NCBI RefSeq assembly: GCF_012184415.1
Contig: NZ_VTOX01000005.1
Coordinates: 1-64,000, forward strand
Direction: 5' to 3'
DNA: 64,000 nucleotides
Source: Ramlibacter lithotrophicus
Lineage (GTDB): Bacteria > Pseudomonadota > Gammaproteobacteria > Burkholderiales > Burkholderiaceae_C
The translations under genes were made by a program, and so were the position numbers. Positions 17,524 through 25,798 of the stretch are shown in pieces. The notes under the pieces are model-generated. The model saw only the letters and a program-made list of their open reading frames with translations, was not told the origin of the DNA and ran no database searches. Position 1 is the first letter of the stretch, and every line of letters starts with the position of its first letter.

Positions 17524-18681
17524 GTGATTGCCGACAGCGCCGCAGGCGGCGCGGACCCCGCCATCCTGGCCGAGATCACGGCGGGACTCGCCGCCGGCCA
17601 GGAACTGCGCGAACTGCTCGAGCGGTTCCTCGAACCGGTCGTGCGGCTGGCCCAGGCGCAAGGCGGGGCCGTGCGCATGCTGTCGCTCGCCGGCGAAGGC
17701 TTCGAGCTCGTCAGCAGCATCGGCCTCGCGCCCGACGTCGAAAAGCAGGAGCACTGGGTCTCCAGCCACTGCGGCTTCTGCGGCGTCGCCTCCGACGAGG
17801 CACGCACCGTGTGGTCGACCGACCTCTCCGCCTGCGCCCGCCGCAGCCGCGGTGCGTTCTTCGGCCGCGAGTGCCGCGGCGCGCTGGCCGTTCCGCTGCA
17901 GCATCGCGGCCGCGTGCTGGGCGTCTACAACCTGTTCTTCGACGCCGGCCACCAGCCCGGCCCCGCCGTCGCGCCGCTGCTGCGCTCAGTGGGCGACCTG
18001 CTGGGGCTGGCGCTGGACCACCTGCGGCTCGAGGCTGAACACATGCGGGTGACCGTAACGCAGGAGCGCCAGCGGATGGCCGGCGAGGTGCACGACGCGC
18101 TGGCGCAGAACCTCGCCTTCGTCAAGTTGCGGCTGCCGCTCCTGCGCGACGCGATCGAGACGCATCACGATCAGGATGCGCTGCGCTACCTGGACGAAGT
18201 GCGCGACACCGTCGGCGACGCGCATTCCAGCCTGCGCGAGATCATCACGCACTTCCGCACGCGCGGCGAGGCGGGGGGCCTGAACGCCGCGCTGGAGTCG
18301 CTGGCGGCCCGCTTCGGCGTGCGCACCGGCATTGCGCTCCAGCTCATCAACAGGATGCCGCAATTGAGGATGAACTCCGAAGCCGAAGCCGATGTCTACT
18401 ACATCGTGCAGGAAGCGCTCGCGAACGTGGAGCACCACGCGCGGGCCCGCCACGGCTGGCTGCGCGTCGAGCCGGCGCCGGCAGGCGCGGAGATCCGCAT
18501 CGAGGACGACGGCGTCGGCGTGGCGGGGGCCTCGGGCAGCCCGGGCCACCATGGCGTGGAGATCATGCGCGAGCGCGCACAGCGCCTGGGCGCCGAGCTC
18601 ACGCTCGATGCACGGCGCGGAGGCGGGACAGTGGTGCGACTGGTGCTGCCGGTCGCCAACGGAGAGGGAGGCGCTGCTTGA
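17524..18681 (+). CDS. NarX-like sensor histidine kinase with cysteine-containing GAF domain
   Basis: 385 aa from GTG at 17524; no in-frame ATG gives a better start. There are no membrane helices, so it is cytoplasmic. A GAF domain covers about 20-165 and includes Cys83 and Cys86 (SSHCGFCGVAS), Cys104 and Cys117 (RECRGALAVPL). These could bind an Fe-S cluster or respond to sulfane sulfur; this is inference. The HisKA_3 dimerisation helix has the phospho-acceptor His190 in GEVHDALAQNL. The HATPase domain has YYIVQEALANVEHHA (N box) and IEDDGVGV (G1). TTGA overlap with the regulator gene means they are co-expressed. Confidence 0.9.
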   Translation: MIADSAAGGADPAILAEITAGLAAGQELRELLERFLEPVVRLAQAQGGAVRMLSLAGEGFELVSSIGLAPDVEKQEHWVSSHCGFCGVASDEARTVWSTDLSACARRSRGAFFGRECRGALAVPLQHRGRVLGVYNLFFDAGHQPGPAVAPLLRSVGDLLGLALDHLRLEAEHMRVTVTQERQRMAGEVHDALAQNLAFVKLRLPLLRDAIETHHDQDALRYLDEVRDTVGDAHSSLREIITHFRTRGEAGGLNAALESLAARFGVRTGIALQLINRMPQLRMNSEAEADVYYIVQEALANVEHHARARHGWLRVEPAPAGAEIRIEDDGVGVAGASGSPGHHGVEIMRERAQRLGAELTLDARRGGGTVVRLVLPVANGEGGAA

Positions 18682-19334
18682 ACCAGCCATTGAAGATCGT
18701 GATCGTCGAGGACCATTCCCTGTGCCGCACGGGGCTCACGGACCTGCTCAACCAGCGCGGCCAGATGCAGGTGGTCGCGGCCACCGGCGACGGGGAACTG
18801 GTCGCGCAACTGTTGCGCGACCACCAGCCGGACCTGCTGGTGCTGGACCTGCGGATGCCGTCCATCGACGGCCTGTCGCTGCTGCGCCGCCTGCGGGCCG
18901 CCGGCTTCGAGACGCCGGCGCTCATCCTCACGATGAGCGATGCGCAGGAAGACCTGAGCGCTGCGCTGCGGCTGGGCGTGCGCGGCTACCTGCTCAAGGA
19001 CATGGAGCCCGAGGACGTGATCGCCGCGATCGGACGCGCCGCGCGCGGCGAACTGGTCGTCGCACCATCGCTGATGCTGAAGCTGGCGCAGATGCTGCAG
19101 ACCGGCGCGCCCGGCACCGAGCGCAAGGACCTGATGGGGTCGCTGACCGAGCGCGAACTGCAGATCCTCGAGCACCTCGCGCGCGGCGAGAGCAACAAGA
19201 CCATCGCCCGCGCGCTGGAGATCAGCCACGACACCGTGAAGCTGCACGTGCGCCACATCCTGGCCAAGCTCAATCTCAGCTCGCGCGTCGAGGCGGCGGT
19301 GTTCGCGGTGGAGGCCCGGGCGAAGGCACGATAG
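18678..19334 (+). CDS. NarL/FixJ-family response regulator
   Basis: 218 aa from TTG at 18678, overlapping the kinase stop and preceded by GAGGGAGG. The receiver domain spans 5-120 with acidic pocket Glu11-Asp12, phospho-acceptor Asp57 in LVLDLRMPS, and Lys in GYLLKDMEP. The LuxR-type HTH at about 150-210 reads LTERELQILEHLARGESNKTIA followed by SHDTVKLHVRHILAKLN. It is the obvious candidate to bind the TACYC palindromes beside its own operon and beside dsrA. Nitrate control is not implied by family membership alone. Confidence 0.93.
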   Translation: MNQPLKIVIVEDHSLCRTGLTDLLNQRGQMQVVAATGDGELVAQLLRDHQPDLLVLDLRMPSIDGLSLLRRLRAAGFETPALILTMSDAQEDLSAALRLGVRGYLLKDMEPEDVIAAIGRAARGELVVAPSLMLKLAQMLQTGAPGTERKDLMGSLTERELQILEHLARGESNKTIARALEISHDTVKLHVRHILAKLNLSSRVEAAVFAVEARAKAR

Positions 19335-19351
19335 GCGGTTGTACGCCGCGC

Positions 19352-19493
19352 GTCATCGGGGTCAGACCACGATTCGGGACGACGCCGTGGCCGGAGGGTT
19401 GGCTCGCGAGTCATCGGGGTCAGATCACGATTCAGGACGGGGGGTCGCCGGAGGGCTGGACCGCATACGAAATCGTGCTCTGACCCCGATGAC
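19352..19493. repeat. Three copies of an ATCGGGGTCAGA-NCACGATT repeat, two direct and one inverted
   Basis: Copies at 19352-19375 and 19411-19433 run in the same direction (TCATCGGGGTCAGAYCACGATTC). The copy at 19469-19493 is inverted (AATCGTGCTCTGACCCCGATGAC). The outer pair can fold into a long hairpin. It lies just after the response-regulator gene, as intergenic palindromic repeats often do. From 19494 to 19796 nothing else is recognised. Confidence 0.8.
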
Positions 19494-19796
19494 GTTGCTC
19501 GCACGTTGCACCGTGCCTGCGGCAGGCGCTGCCCGGCGTGACCTCATACCGGGTCGGTCGCCGCTCGCGCGCCGACTTCGCTGCGCTGTTCGCCCCGGGG
19601 CCGGCGCCGTCGAACTCGCTGCGCGCCGCAAACGGCGCTCCGCTCAAATAAACGCCGGCGAGTCAGACCACGAAGCGGGCCCAGGGGCCCGCTCCGGCCC
19701 CAGGGCGAACACCGCAGCCGCCCCAGAAATCGGCCTCGCCGGACAGCGCCCGCCGCAGCAGTGACGTTCCAGCGCTCCAACGGCGATACACGACTC

Positions 19797-19890
19797 CTTC
19801 TTCCTCCTCTCCTCTCTCCTCTCTCCTCTCTCCTGTCTGCTGCCTTCTCTGCGGCTTCTTCGCGTCCTTTGCGTCCTCTGCGTCCACCTG
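19797..19890. repeat. CT-rich microsatellite followed by TCTGCGGCTTCT-type dispersed repeat
   Basis: About 40 bases of TCTCC/CTCT units (19797-19835) precede TTCTCTGCGGCTTCTTCGCGTCC with further GCGTCCTCTGCGTCC units. The second part is a diverged copy of the arm at 205-238. It lies between the repeat cluster and the end of the SCP2-like gene. No coding capacity is apparent. Confidence 0.65.
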
Positions 19891-19910
19891 CCCGCTTTCG
19901 CATTCGAATC

Positions 19911-20429
19911 TCACGGACACGTCCCCCAGTCCCCCGCCACCTTTCCCACCAGCAGCAGGAAACTCTCGAACGGCACCATGTTGCCCATGGCTTCCATCTT
20001 CGGCCCCTCGAAGTTCAGCCGGCCGAACATCATCGCCCGCATCGGGCCGTATTCGCCGGCGCCCATCTCGCGCCAGCGCGGCGTCTCGGCCCACATCCGG
20101 TAGTCCGAGCCCGGATCCAGCGCCTGCGCCGTCGCCGCGCCGGCCGCGACGCACTGCGCCTTGTCCTGCTTGAGCGCGATGCGCATCTCCACCCGCTCGC
20201 TGCCCTGGCAGTCGGCGCGCCAGATCTGCATCGTCTTGAACCCGCGGCCGGCGTCGTTCTTCACCCAGCCGCTCTCGACCAGCCTGGCGGTCAAGGTCTC
20301 GTCCTCGTTCCACGCCGCGCACAGCGCCTTGGCCCAGGCGGAGGACATGGCGCGGCTCGATTGCGCGGCGGCCGGCAGCGCGAGCGCCAGGGAGGCTGCC
20401 GCGAGCAGCATCGGTCGAACGAATGGCAT
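19911..20429 (-). CDS. Exported SCP2 sterol-carrier-like protein
   Basis: 172 aa. A signal peptide (MPFVRPMLLAAASLALALPA, cleavage near AAAQS) precedes an SCP2-like fold. Supporting features are the ELRI-type strand VEMRIALKQDKAQCV, the acidic DPGSDYRMW turn, and the FGRLNFEGPKMEAMGNM segment ending in an FLLLVGKV helix. SCP2 folds bind lipids or acyl chains. It is the last gene of the dsr transcript, two bases after cobA, and would be periplasmic. Its substrate is unknown; carriage of hydrophobic sulfur or quinone-like molecules is speculation. Confidence 0.72.
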   Translation of the reverse strand: MPFVRPMLLAAASLALALPAAAQSSRAMSSAWAKALCAAWNEDETLTARLVESGWVKNDAGRGFKTMQIWRADCQGSERVEMRIALKQDKAQCVAAGAATAQALDPGSDYRMWAETPRWREMGAGEYGPMRAMMFGRLNFEGPKMEAMGNMVPFESFLLLVGKVAGDWGTCP

Positions 20430-20431
20430 GG

Positions 20432-21271
20432 TCAGGCTCCGGTGAGGATGGAAGGCGTTTCCGTGGCGGCGGCGAAGCGGCCCTGCGGCTCGAACCACGC
20501 GAGTTGCTCGCGCAGCCGCACCACTTCGCCGACGATCGTGAGGCATGGCGACTTCAGCCCGGCGGCGTCCACGGCGGCTGGCAGCGTGGCCAGGGTGCCG
20601 GCCACCACCCGCTGGTCGAGCAACGTTCCCTGCTGGACGACGGCCGCGGGCCAGTCGGGCGGCAGGCCGTGTGCGACGAGCTGCTTGCAGATGCGCTGCA
20701 GGCCGGCCAGTCCCATGTAGATCACCACCGTCTGGCGTGGCCGCGCGAGCGCCGCCCAGTCCAGGTCGCCGCTGCCGTCTTTCAGGTGGCCGGTGACGAA
20801 CACGCAGCTGTGCGCGTAATCGCGGTGAGTCAGCGGGATGCCGGCGTAAGCCGCCACCCCGCAACCGGCCGTGATGCCCGGCACGACCTCGAACGGCACG
20901 CCTTCGGCCGCGAGCACCTGCAGCTCCTCGCCGCCGCGGCCGAACACGAACGGATCGCCGCCCTTGAGCCGCACGACGCAGTCGCATTCTCGGGCCAGCC
21001 GCACCAGCAGCGTGTTGATGTCCTCCTGCACCACCGTATGCCGGCTGCGCTCCTTGCCGACGTAGATGCGCCTGGCCTGCGGCCGCACCAGCGCCATCAC
21101 CTCGGGGCCGACCAGGTGGTCGTAGACGACGGCGTCGGCTTGCGCCAGCAGGCGCGCCGCGCGCAGCGTCAGCAGGTCAGGATCGCCCGGGCCGGCGCCA
21201 ACCAGGTACACGGTGCCGCAGCTCGCCCGGCACGCGGCCAGCATCGTCGGCAGGTCGACAAACGAATTCAT
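20432..21271 (-). CDS. cobA: Uroporphyrinogen-III C-methyltransferase (SUMT)
   Basis: 279 aa. SAM-dependent bis-methylation of uroporphyrinogen III to precorrin-2, the entry to siroheme. SUMT signatures are [43 protein letters not shown] and [21 protein letters not shown]. The ATG at 21271 is chosen because AAGGAG lies eight bases upstream; an in-frame start 27 bases earlier lacks this. Unlike CysG, it has no fused ferrochelatase/dehydrogenase domain. Its place in the dsr cluster suits supply of siroheme/siroamide for DsrAB. Confidence 0.95.
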   Translation of the reverse strand: MNSFVDLPTMLAACRASCGTVYLVGAGPGDPDLLTLRAARLLAQADAVVYDHLVGPEVMALVRPQARRIYVGKERSRHTVVQEDINTLLVRLARECDCVVRLKGGDPFVFGRGGEELQVLAAEGVPFEVVPGITAGCGVAAYAGIPLTHRDYAHSCVFVTGHLKDGSGDLDWAALARPRQTVVIYMGLAGLQRICKQLVAHGLPPDWPAAVVQQGTLLDQRVVAGTLATLPAAVDAAGLKSPCLTIVGEVVRLREQLAWFEPQGRFAAATETPSILTGA

Positions 21272-21294
21272 GCCTGGTCTCCTTGGTGTCTCAT

Positions 21295-21642
21295 TCAATC
21301 GCAGCTGGAGCAGCCGCCGCTGCCGCAGCCACGGCGCCGGGTGGCGCAGTCTGGCGGCTGCGGTGGCTGGACGAAGATGAAGTCGTGCCCGCCGCCGTCG
21401 AGTTCGACGTAATCGAGCACGGTATCCGCGAGCAAGGGTCGGCTCGGCCCGGCGATCAGCACCGTGAGACCGGCGAACACGGCCACCTCGTCCTCGGGCG
21501 CCGGCTCGTCGAAGCCCATGCCGTACGCGATGCCGTCGGGCGCGGGCTTGGCGGCGACGCGCAAGGCCATGCCGGTGGCGCCGCTGCGCGCGGCGGCAGC
21601 CTGGATCTCGCGCGCGGCGGCAGCGGTGAGTTGAAAGCTCAT
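21295..21642 (-). CDS. dsrR: DsrR-like A-type (IscA/HesB fold) protein
   Basis: 115 aa. The N-terminal 90 residues follow the HesB/IscA fold ([17 protein letters not shown], then MALRVAAKP and YGMGFDE, then [15 protein letters not shown]). The first conserved Cys of IscA is absent, as reported for DsrR. A cysteine-rich tail is present instead: Cys99, Cys106, Cys111 and Cys114 ([10 protein letters not shown]). DsrR in Allochromatium is needed for full dsr expression after transcription. Position between cobA and a DsrC paralogue supports the name. The tail could bind a metal or cluster, which would differ from the described protein. Confidence 0.75.
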   Translation of the reverse strand: MSFQLTAAAAREIQAAAARSGATGMALRVAAKPAPDGIAYGMGFDEPAPEDEVAVFAGLTVLIAGPSRPLLADTVLDYVELDGGGHDFIFVQPPQPPDCATRRRGCGSGGCSSCD

Positions 21643-21653
21643 GGACGGCCCCT

Positions 21654-22013
21654 TCAGTGTTCGCCCTTGGTGCGCAGCAGGCCGGCGAGGCGGTTGCCCT
21701 GCTTCTGCGGGCCGCCGACCGGAAACAGCTCGTGCAGGTGGTGGTTGCTCCCGCGCTGGGGACCCCAGGCCTGCGTGAAGTGACGGATCATTACCCGCAC
21801 CTGGGCCTGCACGCCGTGCTGCTGGTAGTGCTCGCGCAGGAAGCGGATCACTTCCCAGTGTTCGTCGGTCAGGGTGAGGTTCTCCTCCCGTGCCAGGGCC
21901 CGGGCGAAGTCCTCGGACCAGTCCTGCAGGTTGCGCAGGTAGCCTTCGGAATCGGTGGCGATGTCGCGTCCATTGACGCGCACGCTGCGCTGCAGGTTGG
22001 TGTGCATGTGCAT
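21654..22013 (-). CDS. DsrC-family paralogue without either redox cysteine
   Basis: 119 aa with the DsrC/TusE fold ([36 protein letters not shown], and the C-terminal [13 protein letters not shown]). In DsrC the arm reads KQAC(x)10C. Here the positions are Asn107 (QGNRLAG) and Glu118 (TKGEH), so it cannot carry persulfide or form the Cys-Cys trisulfide. Cysteine-lacking members of the family have been proposed to be regulatory. It is encoded inside the dsr operon between dsrN and dsrR. Two adjacent ATGs (22013, 22007) are both possible; GGAG favours 22013. Confidence 0.85.
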   Translation of the reverse strand: MHMHTNLQRSVRVNGRDIATDSEGYLRNLQDWSEDFARALAREENLTLTDEHWEVIRFLREHYQQHGVQAQVRVMIRHFTQAWGPQRGSNHHLHELFPVGGPQKQGNRLAGLLRTKGEH

Positions 22014-22029
22014 GCGGATCTCCGTGCGG

Positions 22030-23436
22030 TCAGGCGGCGAACAGCGCTTCGCCGGCGGCGCGAGCACTGCGGCGCGCGCGCCATTCGCGCGCGAACGCCA
22101 CGAACCGCGGCGCCCACCCCGAAGCCGCGGCGCTGCGCAAGTGGGTGTAGGAAGCCAGGAGGTTGTGCACCCGCAGTCCGTCGCGCGCGCCGGCGATGCC
22201 TTCGCCGCGCGTCACTTCCCAGGCGTAGTCGAGGCCTGCCGGCAGGTTTTCGAGCCGCGAATGGTGGAACTCGTGTCCGCGCGCGAGTCCGCCCGGCGCA
22301 CCCCCCGGCCACGGCATGGCGGCGGTCTCGCGCAGGTGGGCGTACCCGCGGCCGACCGGGTGTGGCTGCATCACAGCGTCCCCCGGGATCACGCCGGCCA
22401 TGCGCGCGCTGCTGCCGTTCCACGCGATGCCGCGGGCCAGGTACATGAGGCCGCCGCATTCGGCATAGGCCGGCAGGCCGTCCTCGATCGCCTCGCGCAC
22501 CGACGTGCGCATCGCGACGTTGGCTTCCAGCTCGGCCATGCAGGTCTCCGGAAAGCCGCCGCCGATGAACAGGGCGTCGGCATCCGGCAGGCGCGTATCG
22601 TGCAAGGTGTCGAACGGCACCAGTTGCGCGCCGGCCTGCTCCAGTGCCGCGAGGTCGTCGGGGTAGTAGAAGCTGAAAGCGCGGTCGCGGGCGATGGCGA
22701 TGCGCACGTCGGCCGGCCCCGGCCGGCCGGGGGCCAGCGGATCGAGCCCGGCGCCCGCCGCAGCCGCGGCCGCGCGCACCGCCGCGAGGTCGACCTGCGC
22801 CCCGACGATGCGCCCGACGCGCTGCACGCGAGGCCTGGCGTCCTCCACCTCGGCGCAGGTGACCAGTCCGAGGTGGCGCTCGTCCAGCGTGAGCCGCGAG
22901 TCCTCGGCCACCGCGCCCAGCACCGGGATGTCGGTGTAATGCTCGACGGCCGCCCGCAGCTTGCCCTCATGCCGCGAGCCGCCCACCCGGTTGAGGATCA
23001 CCCCGGCAATGCGGACGCCCCGGTCGAAGGCCTGGAAGCCGAGCAGCAGCGGCGCAATGCCGCGCGTCATCCCGCGCGCGTCAATGACCAGGACCACCGG
23101 CAGGCCGAGCCGCGCCGCCAGCGCCGCGTTGCTGTTGCTGCCGTCCAGCGCCATGCCGTCGTGCAGCCCCTTGTTGCCTTCGACGACGGCAAGCTGCGCG
23201 CCGTGCAGCCCTTCGCGAAAGCAGCGCTCCACCCCGGCGTCGTCCATCAGATACGGATCGAGGTTGAGGCACGGCCGCCCGGCCGCGTGCCCCAGCCACA
23301 TCGGGTCGATGTAGTCCGGTCCCTTCTTGAATGGCTGCACGCGCGTGCCTTGTGCCGCCAGCGCGGCGCACAGGCCCACCGTCACGATGGTCTTGCCGGA
23401 CGACTTGTGGGCGGCGGAGACGAGCAGGCGGTCCAT
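22030..23436 (-). CDS. dsrN: Siroheme amidase / cobyrinate a,c-diamide synthase homologue DsrN
   Basis: 468 aa, CbiA-type glutamine-dependent amidotransferase that converts siroheme to siroamide for sulfite reductase. The N-terminal P-loop is SAAHKSSGKTIVTVGL, followed by FKKGPDYIDPMWL, VEGNKGLHDG and VLNRVGGSRHEGKL. The C-terminal GATase-3 domain has FIGGGFPETC and the nucleophile Cys in AYAECGGLMYLA; its partner His is in GHEFHHS. Length and motifs match DsrN. It is adjacent to dsrP. No other corrin-ring genes are nearby, so a B12 role is unlikely. Confidence 0.92.
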   Translation of the reverse strand: MDRLLVSAAHKSSGKTIVTVGLCAALAAQGTRVQPFKKGPDYIDPMWLGHAAGRPCLNLDPYLMDDAGVERCFREGLHGAQLAVVEGNKGLHDGMALDGSNSNAALAARLGLPVVLVIDARGMTRGIAPLLLGFQAFDRGVRIAGVILNRVGGSRHEGKLRAAVEHYTDIPVLGAVAEDSRLTLDERHLGLVTCAEVEDARPRVQRVGRIVGAQVDLAAVRAAAAAAGAGLDPLAPGRPGPADVRIAIARDRAFSFYYPDDLAALEQAGAQLVPFDTLHDTRLPDADALFIGGGFPETCMAELEANVAMRTSVREAIEDGLPAYAECGGLMYLARGIAWNGSSARMAGVIPGDAVMQPHPVGRGYAHLRETAAMPWPGGAPGGLARGHEFHHSRLENLPAGLDYAWEVTRGEGIAGARDGLRVHNLLASYTHLRSAAASGWAPRFVAFAREWRARRSARAAGEALFAA

Positions 23437-24624
23437 TCAGGCCCTTTTCGCGGCCGGCGCCGCATCGTCGTGCGGCGCCATGTCGAACAGGCGCAGGCCG
23501 GCGACGGTGATCAGGAACGCCGCGCCGATACCGCCCAGCCCGAGCAGCAGTTCCGGCAGGCTGGGCGCGTACGCTGCGACGGCGCCGTCAGCGAAGCTGC
23601 TGGTTACCGCCCGCCCCGGGAAGATCTCGAGCGGATACGCCTGGCCGCCGATGATGAAGGCGTACAGCCAGGCGAAGGCCCCCAGTACCACCAGCCCACT
23701 GGCCGCGAGACTGCAGCGCTCGCGGCCCAGGCGCGGATGAAACACCAGCACCAGCGGCAGCACCGACCCGAGCAGCACGTAACCCAGCCAGAACAGGAGC
23801 GCGTAGCGGGCGCCGCCGCCCTGCCCCAGCAGCAGGAAGGCTTCGAAGCCGCCCCGCCGCGTCTCGTACAGGTGGGTCATGTGCTGCACGGCCACGAAAT
23901 ACAGGCTCGCGGCGACGAAGATCCCGAGCAGGCGCACCATGCGGGCGCGCACCTCGGGCGGCCACCAGCGGCCGCTCCAGGCGGAGACGCCCGCCTGCAC
24001 CAGCACCAACACAGCCAGTCCCCACGCCAGCGACAGCACGATGAACAGCGGCGCCAGCACCGCCGACTGATAGGCCTCGCGGGCCACCAGGAAGCCGAAG
24101 ATGGACCCGGTGCCGGTGGTCAGCACGAAGCGCCACATCAGCACGGCGATGCCGGCGGGCTTTGTCCAGCGGCCCAGGCCCGGCTCCAGCATGGTCCACA
24201 GGTAGACGATGACCACGGCGGCCATGCCGGAGTACAGGAACACGTTCCAGGCGAACACGGAGCGGAAGTTGTAGTGGGTGGCCGCGACGACGACCCGGTC
24301 CGGACGGCCCAGGTCGAGCATCAGCACCATCAAGCCGCCCGCGAGCAGCGCCAGCGAGAGGAGTCCCGACAGCCGGGCCCGCGCCTTGTACGCCGGCTGG
24401 CCGAAGACGGAGCCGACCGACGCCACGTTGAGCACGCCCGAGGCGGCCACGATCATGAAGATCGCGAACACATGCGGCAGGCCCCACACCACCTCGTTGC
24501 CCATGCCCGTGATGGCGTGGCCGTGCGTTTCCATGAGGTGCGCAGCGCCCAGGCCGGTGGCCGTCACGGCGCCGCCCACGGCCAGCAATAGCCAGAACAT
24601 GCGGGTGGAACGGATGCTTTCCAT
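23437..24624 (-). CDS. dsrP: DsrP, NrfD-type membrane subunit of DsrMKJOP
   Basis: 395 aa integral membrane protein with about ten helices, NrfD/PsrC type. It exchanges electrons between quinones and the periplasmic DsrJO part of the complex. Notable segments are the first helix FWLLLAVGGAVTATGLGAAHLMETHGHA, WGLPHVFAIFMIVAASGVL, LDLGRPDR (conserved in the family), and YNFRSVFAWNVFLYSG. The ATG at 24624 is two bases from the dsrO stop, and it ends one base before dsrN starts. The neighbours leave little doubt. Confidence 0.94.
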   Translation of the reverse strand: MESIRSTRMFWLLLAVGGAVTATGLGAAHLMETHGHAITGMGNEVVWGLPHVFAIFMIVAASGVLNVASVGSVFGQPAYKARARLSGLLSLALLAGGLMVLMLDLGRPDRVVVAATHYNFRSVFAWNVFLYSGMAAVVIVYLWTMLEPGLGRWTKPAGIAVLMWRFVLTTGTGSIFGFLVAREAYQSAVLAPLFIVLSLAWGLAVLVLVQAGVSAWSGRWWPPEVRARMVRLLGIFVAASLYFVAVQHMTHLYETRRGGFEAFLLLGQGGGARYALLFWLGYVLLGSVLPLVLVFHPRLGRERCSLAASGLVVLGAFAWLYAFIIGGQAYPLEIFPGRAVTSSFADGAVAAYAPSLPELLLGLGGIGAAFLITVAGLRLFDMAPHDDAAPAAKRA

Positions 24625-24626
24625 GG

Positions 24627-25370
24627 TCACACTCCGCGGTAGCGCACGCCCGGGTCGAGCCGGAGGTCGGCCCGCAGCTGCACCGTGTTCCACTCGCGCA
24701 CCCGGCGCGAGATCTCGCTGTCCGGATCGTTCAGGTCCCCGAACACGATGGCGTGGTGCCCAGCCTTGGCGCAGGCCTCGGCGCAGGCGGTGACCTTGTT
24801 GCCGCTGTCGAGCCGGTGCACGCACAAGGTGCAACCTTCGACGCAGCCCTTGCCGCGCGGCACGTCGGCCCGCTGGTCCTGGAGCGGCTCGTGAACGAAC
24901 GATCGCGCCTTGTACGGGCAGGCCATCATGCAGTAGCGGCAACCGATGCAGGTGTGCCGGTCGACCAGGACGATGCCGTCGGCCCGCTTGAACGAGGCGC
25001 CGGTCGGGCAGACGTCGACGCAAGGCGGTTGCGCGCAGTGCTGGCACATCACCGGCGCCGACACGGTGCGGCCGCTGCTGATCTCCTTGATCTCGATCTT
25101 GCGCACCCACTGCGCGTCGGTCGGCCTGGGGTCGGCCGGCAGGCCGTTCTCGGCGCGGCACGCCTTGACGCAGTCGTCGCAGCCGGGCGCGCATTTGGTC
25201 GCGTCGATCAACATGCCCCAGCGCACCCCCGGTGCGGCCTGCGCCGGCGCGGCCTGCGCGATCTCGACCAGGCGCACGCCCGGGGCCAGCATCACGCCGC
25301 CGAGGCCAGCCGCCGCGACCGCCAGGAAGCCGCGGCGGCTGGGGCGGGTTTCCTCTTGCGCCGCGCTCAC
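24627..25370 (-). CDS. dsrO: DsrO, periplasmic iron-sulfur subunit of DsrMKJOP
   Basis: 247 aa from GTG at 25370, which overlaps the dsrJ stop (GTGA). A Tat signal, SRRGFLAVAAAGLGGVMLAP, sends the folded protein to the periplasm. Cysteine clusters follow in ferredoxin-like order: CAPGCDDCVKACRA, CQHCAQPPCVDVCPTGA, CIGCRYCMMACPYKAR, and CVEGCTLCVHR with CAEACAKAG. These fit four Fe-S centres as in NrfC/DmsB relatives. It links the DsrJ cytochrome to DsrP. Confidence 0.94.
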   Translation of the reverse strand: MSAAQEETRPSRRGFLAVAAAGLGGVMLAPGVRLVEIAQAAPAQAAPGVRWGMLIDATKCAPGCDDCVKACRAENGLPADPRPTDAQWVRKIEIKEISSGRTVSAPVMCQHCAQPPCVDVCPTGASFKRADGIVLVDRHTCIGCRYCMMACPYKARSFVHEPLQDQRADVPRGKGCVEGCTLCVHRLDSGNKVTACAEACAKAGHHAIVFGDLNDPDSEISRRVREWNTVQLRADLRLDPGVRYRGV

Positions 25371-25795
25371 TGCCTTGCTCCCCTCAGCGCCGGCTGCACC
25401 ACCGGCACCGCCAGCGTCGCGCCGGCAGGATGCGGCGCCGGCCCCGACGGCTTCGAAGCGTGGCATTCGAAGCAGTCGATCCTCACGGCCGCGTACGCGT
25501 GGCAGCTCACGCAGAAATTCGTTTCGCCCCTGGCGACGCTGCCGGTCTCGCGGCTGGCATGGCAGTTGATGCAGCCCTTCAGGCTGAACTGGCCGCTGCG
25601 CGCGCCGGCTCGCACCGTGTCGTCGCGCTGGTGCTTGAGCATCTCCATGTGGTTGCGTCGCATCACGGCCGGCTCGGCGACGCACTGGCTGCCTTGCACC
25701 GCCCGCTCCACGACGGGCAGCGGCGTGCGCCCCGCAGGCTGCGCGAGCGCGGCCGAGGCGGCGACGGTCCAGGCGAGCACCAGCGCGAGCCGCAT
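25367..25795 (-). CDS. dsrJ: DsrJ, triheme cytochrome c of DsrMKJOP
   Basis: 142 aa with a Sec signal (cleavage near ALAQP). Three c-heme motifs are present: CINCH (75-79), CVSCH (95-99) and CFECH (108-112). Cys38 in the segment GSQCVAEPAVMRRNHM corresponds to the cysteine that DsrJ proteins offer as an unusual heme axial ligand. It is periplasmic, probably membrane-attached by an uncleaved or retained leader as described for the family. The spacing of hemes and the C38 block confirm DsrJ rather than a generic multiheme protein. Confidence 0.94.
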   Translation of the reverse strand: MRLALVLAWTVAASAALAQPAGRTPLPVVERAVQGSQCVAEPAVMRRNHMEMLKHQRDDTVRAGARSGQFSLKGCINCHASRETGSVARGETNFCVSCHAYAAVRIDCFECHASKPSGPAPHPAGATLAVPVVQPALRGARQ

Positions 25796-25798
25796 GCC

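Noticed and set aside
20432-23436. Cobalamin synthesis genes and a possible B12 riboswitch
   Set aside because: cobA and the CbiA-like gene serve siroheme and siroamide here. No other corrin genes and no riboswitch-like leader are present.
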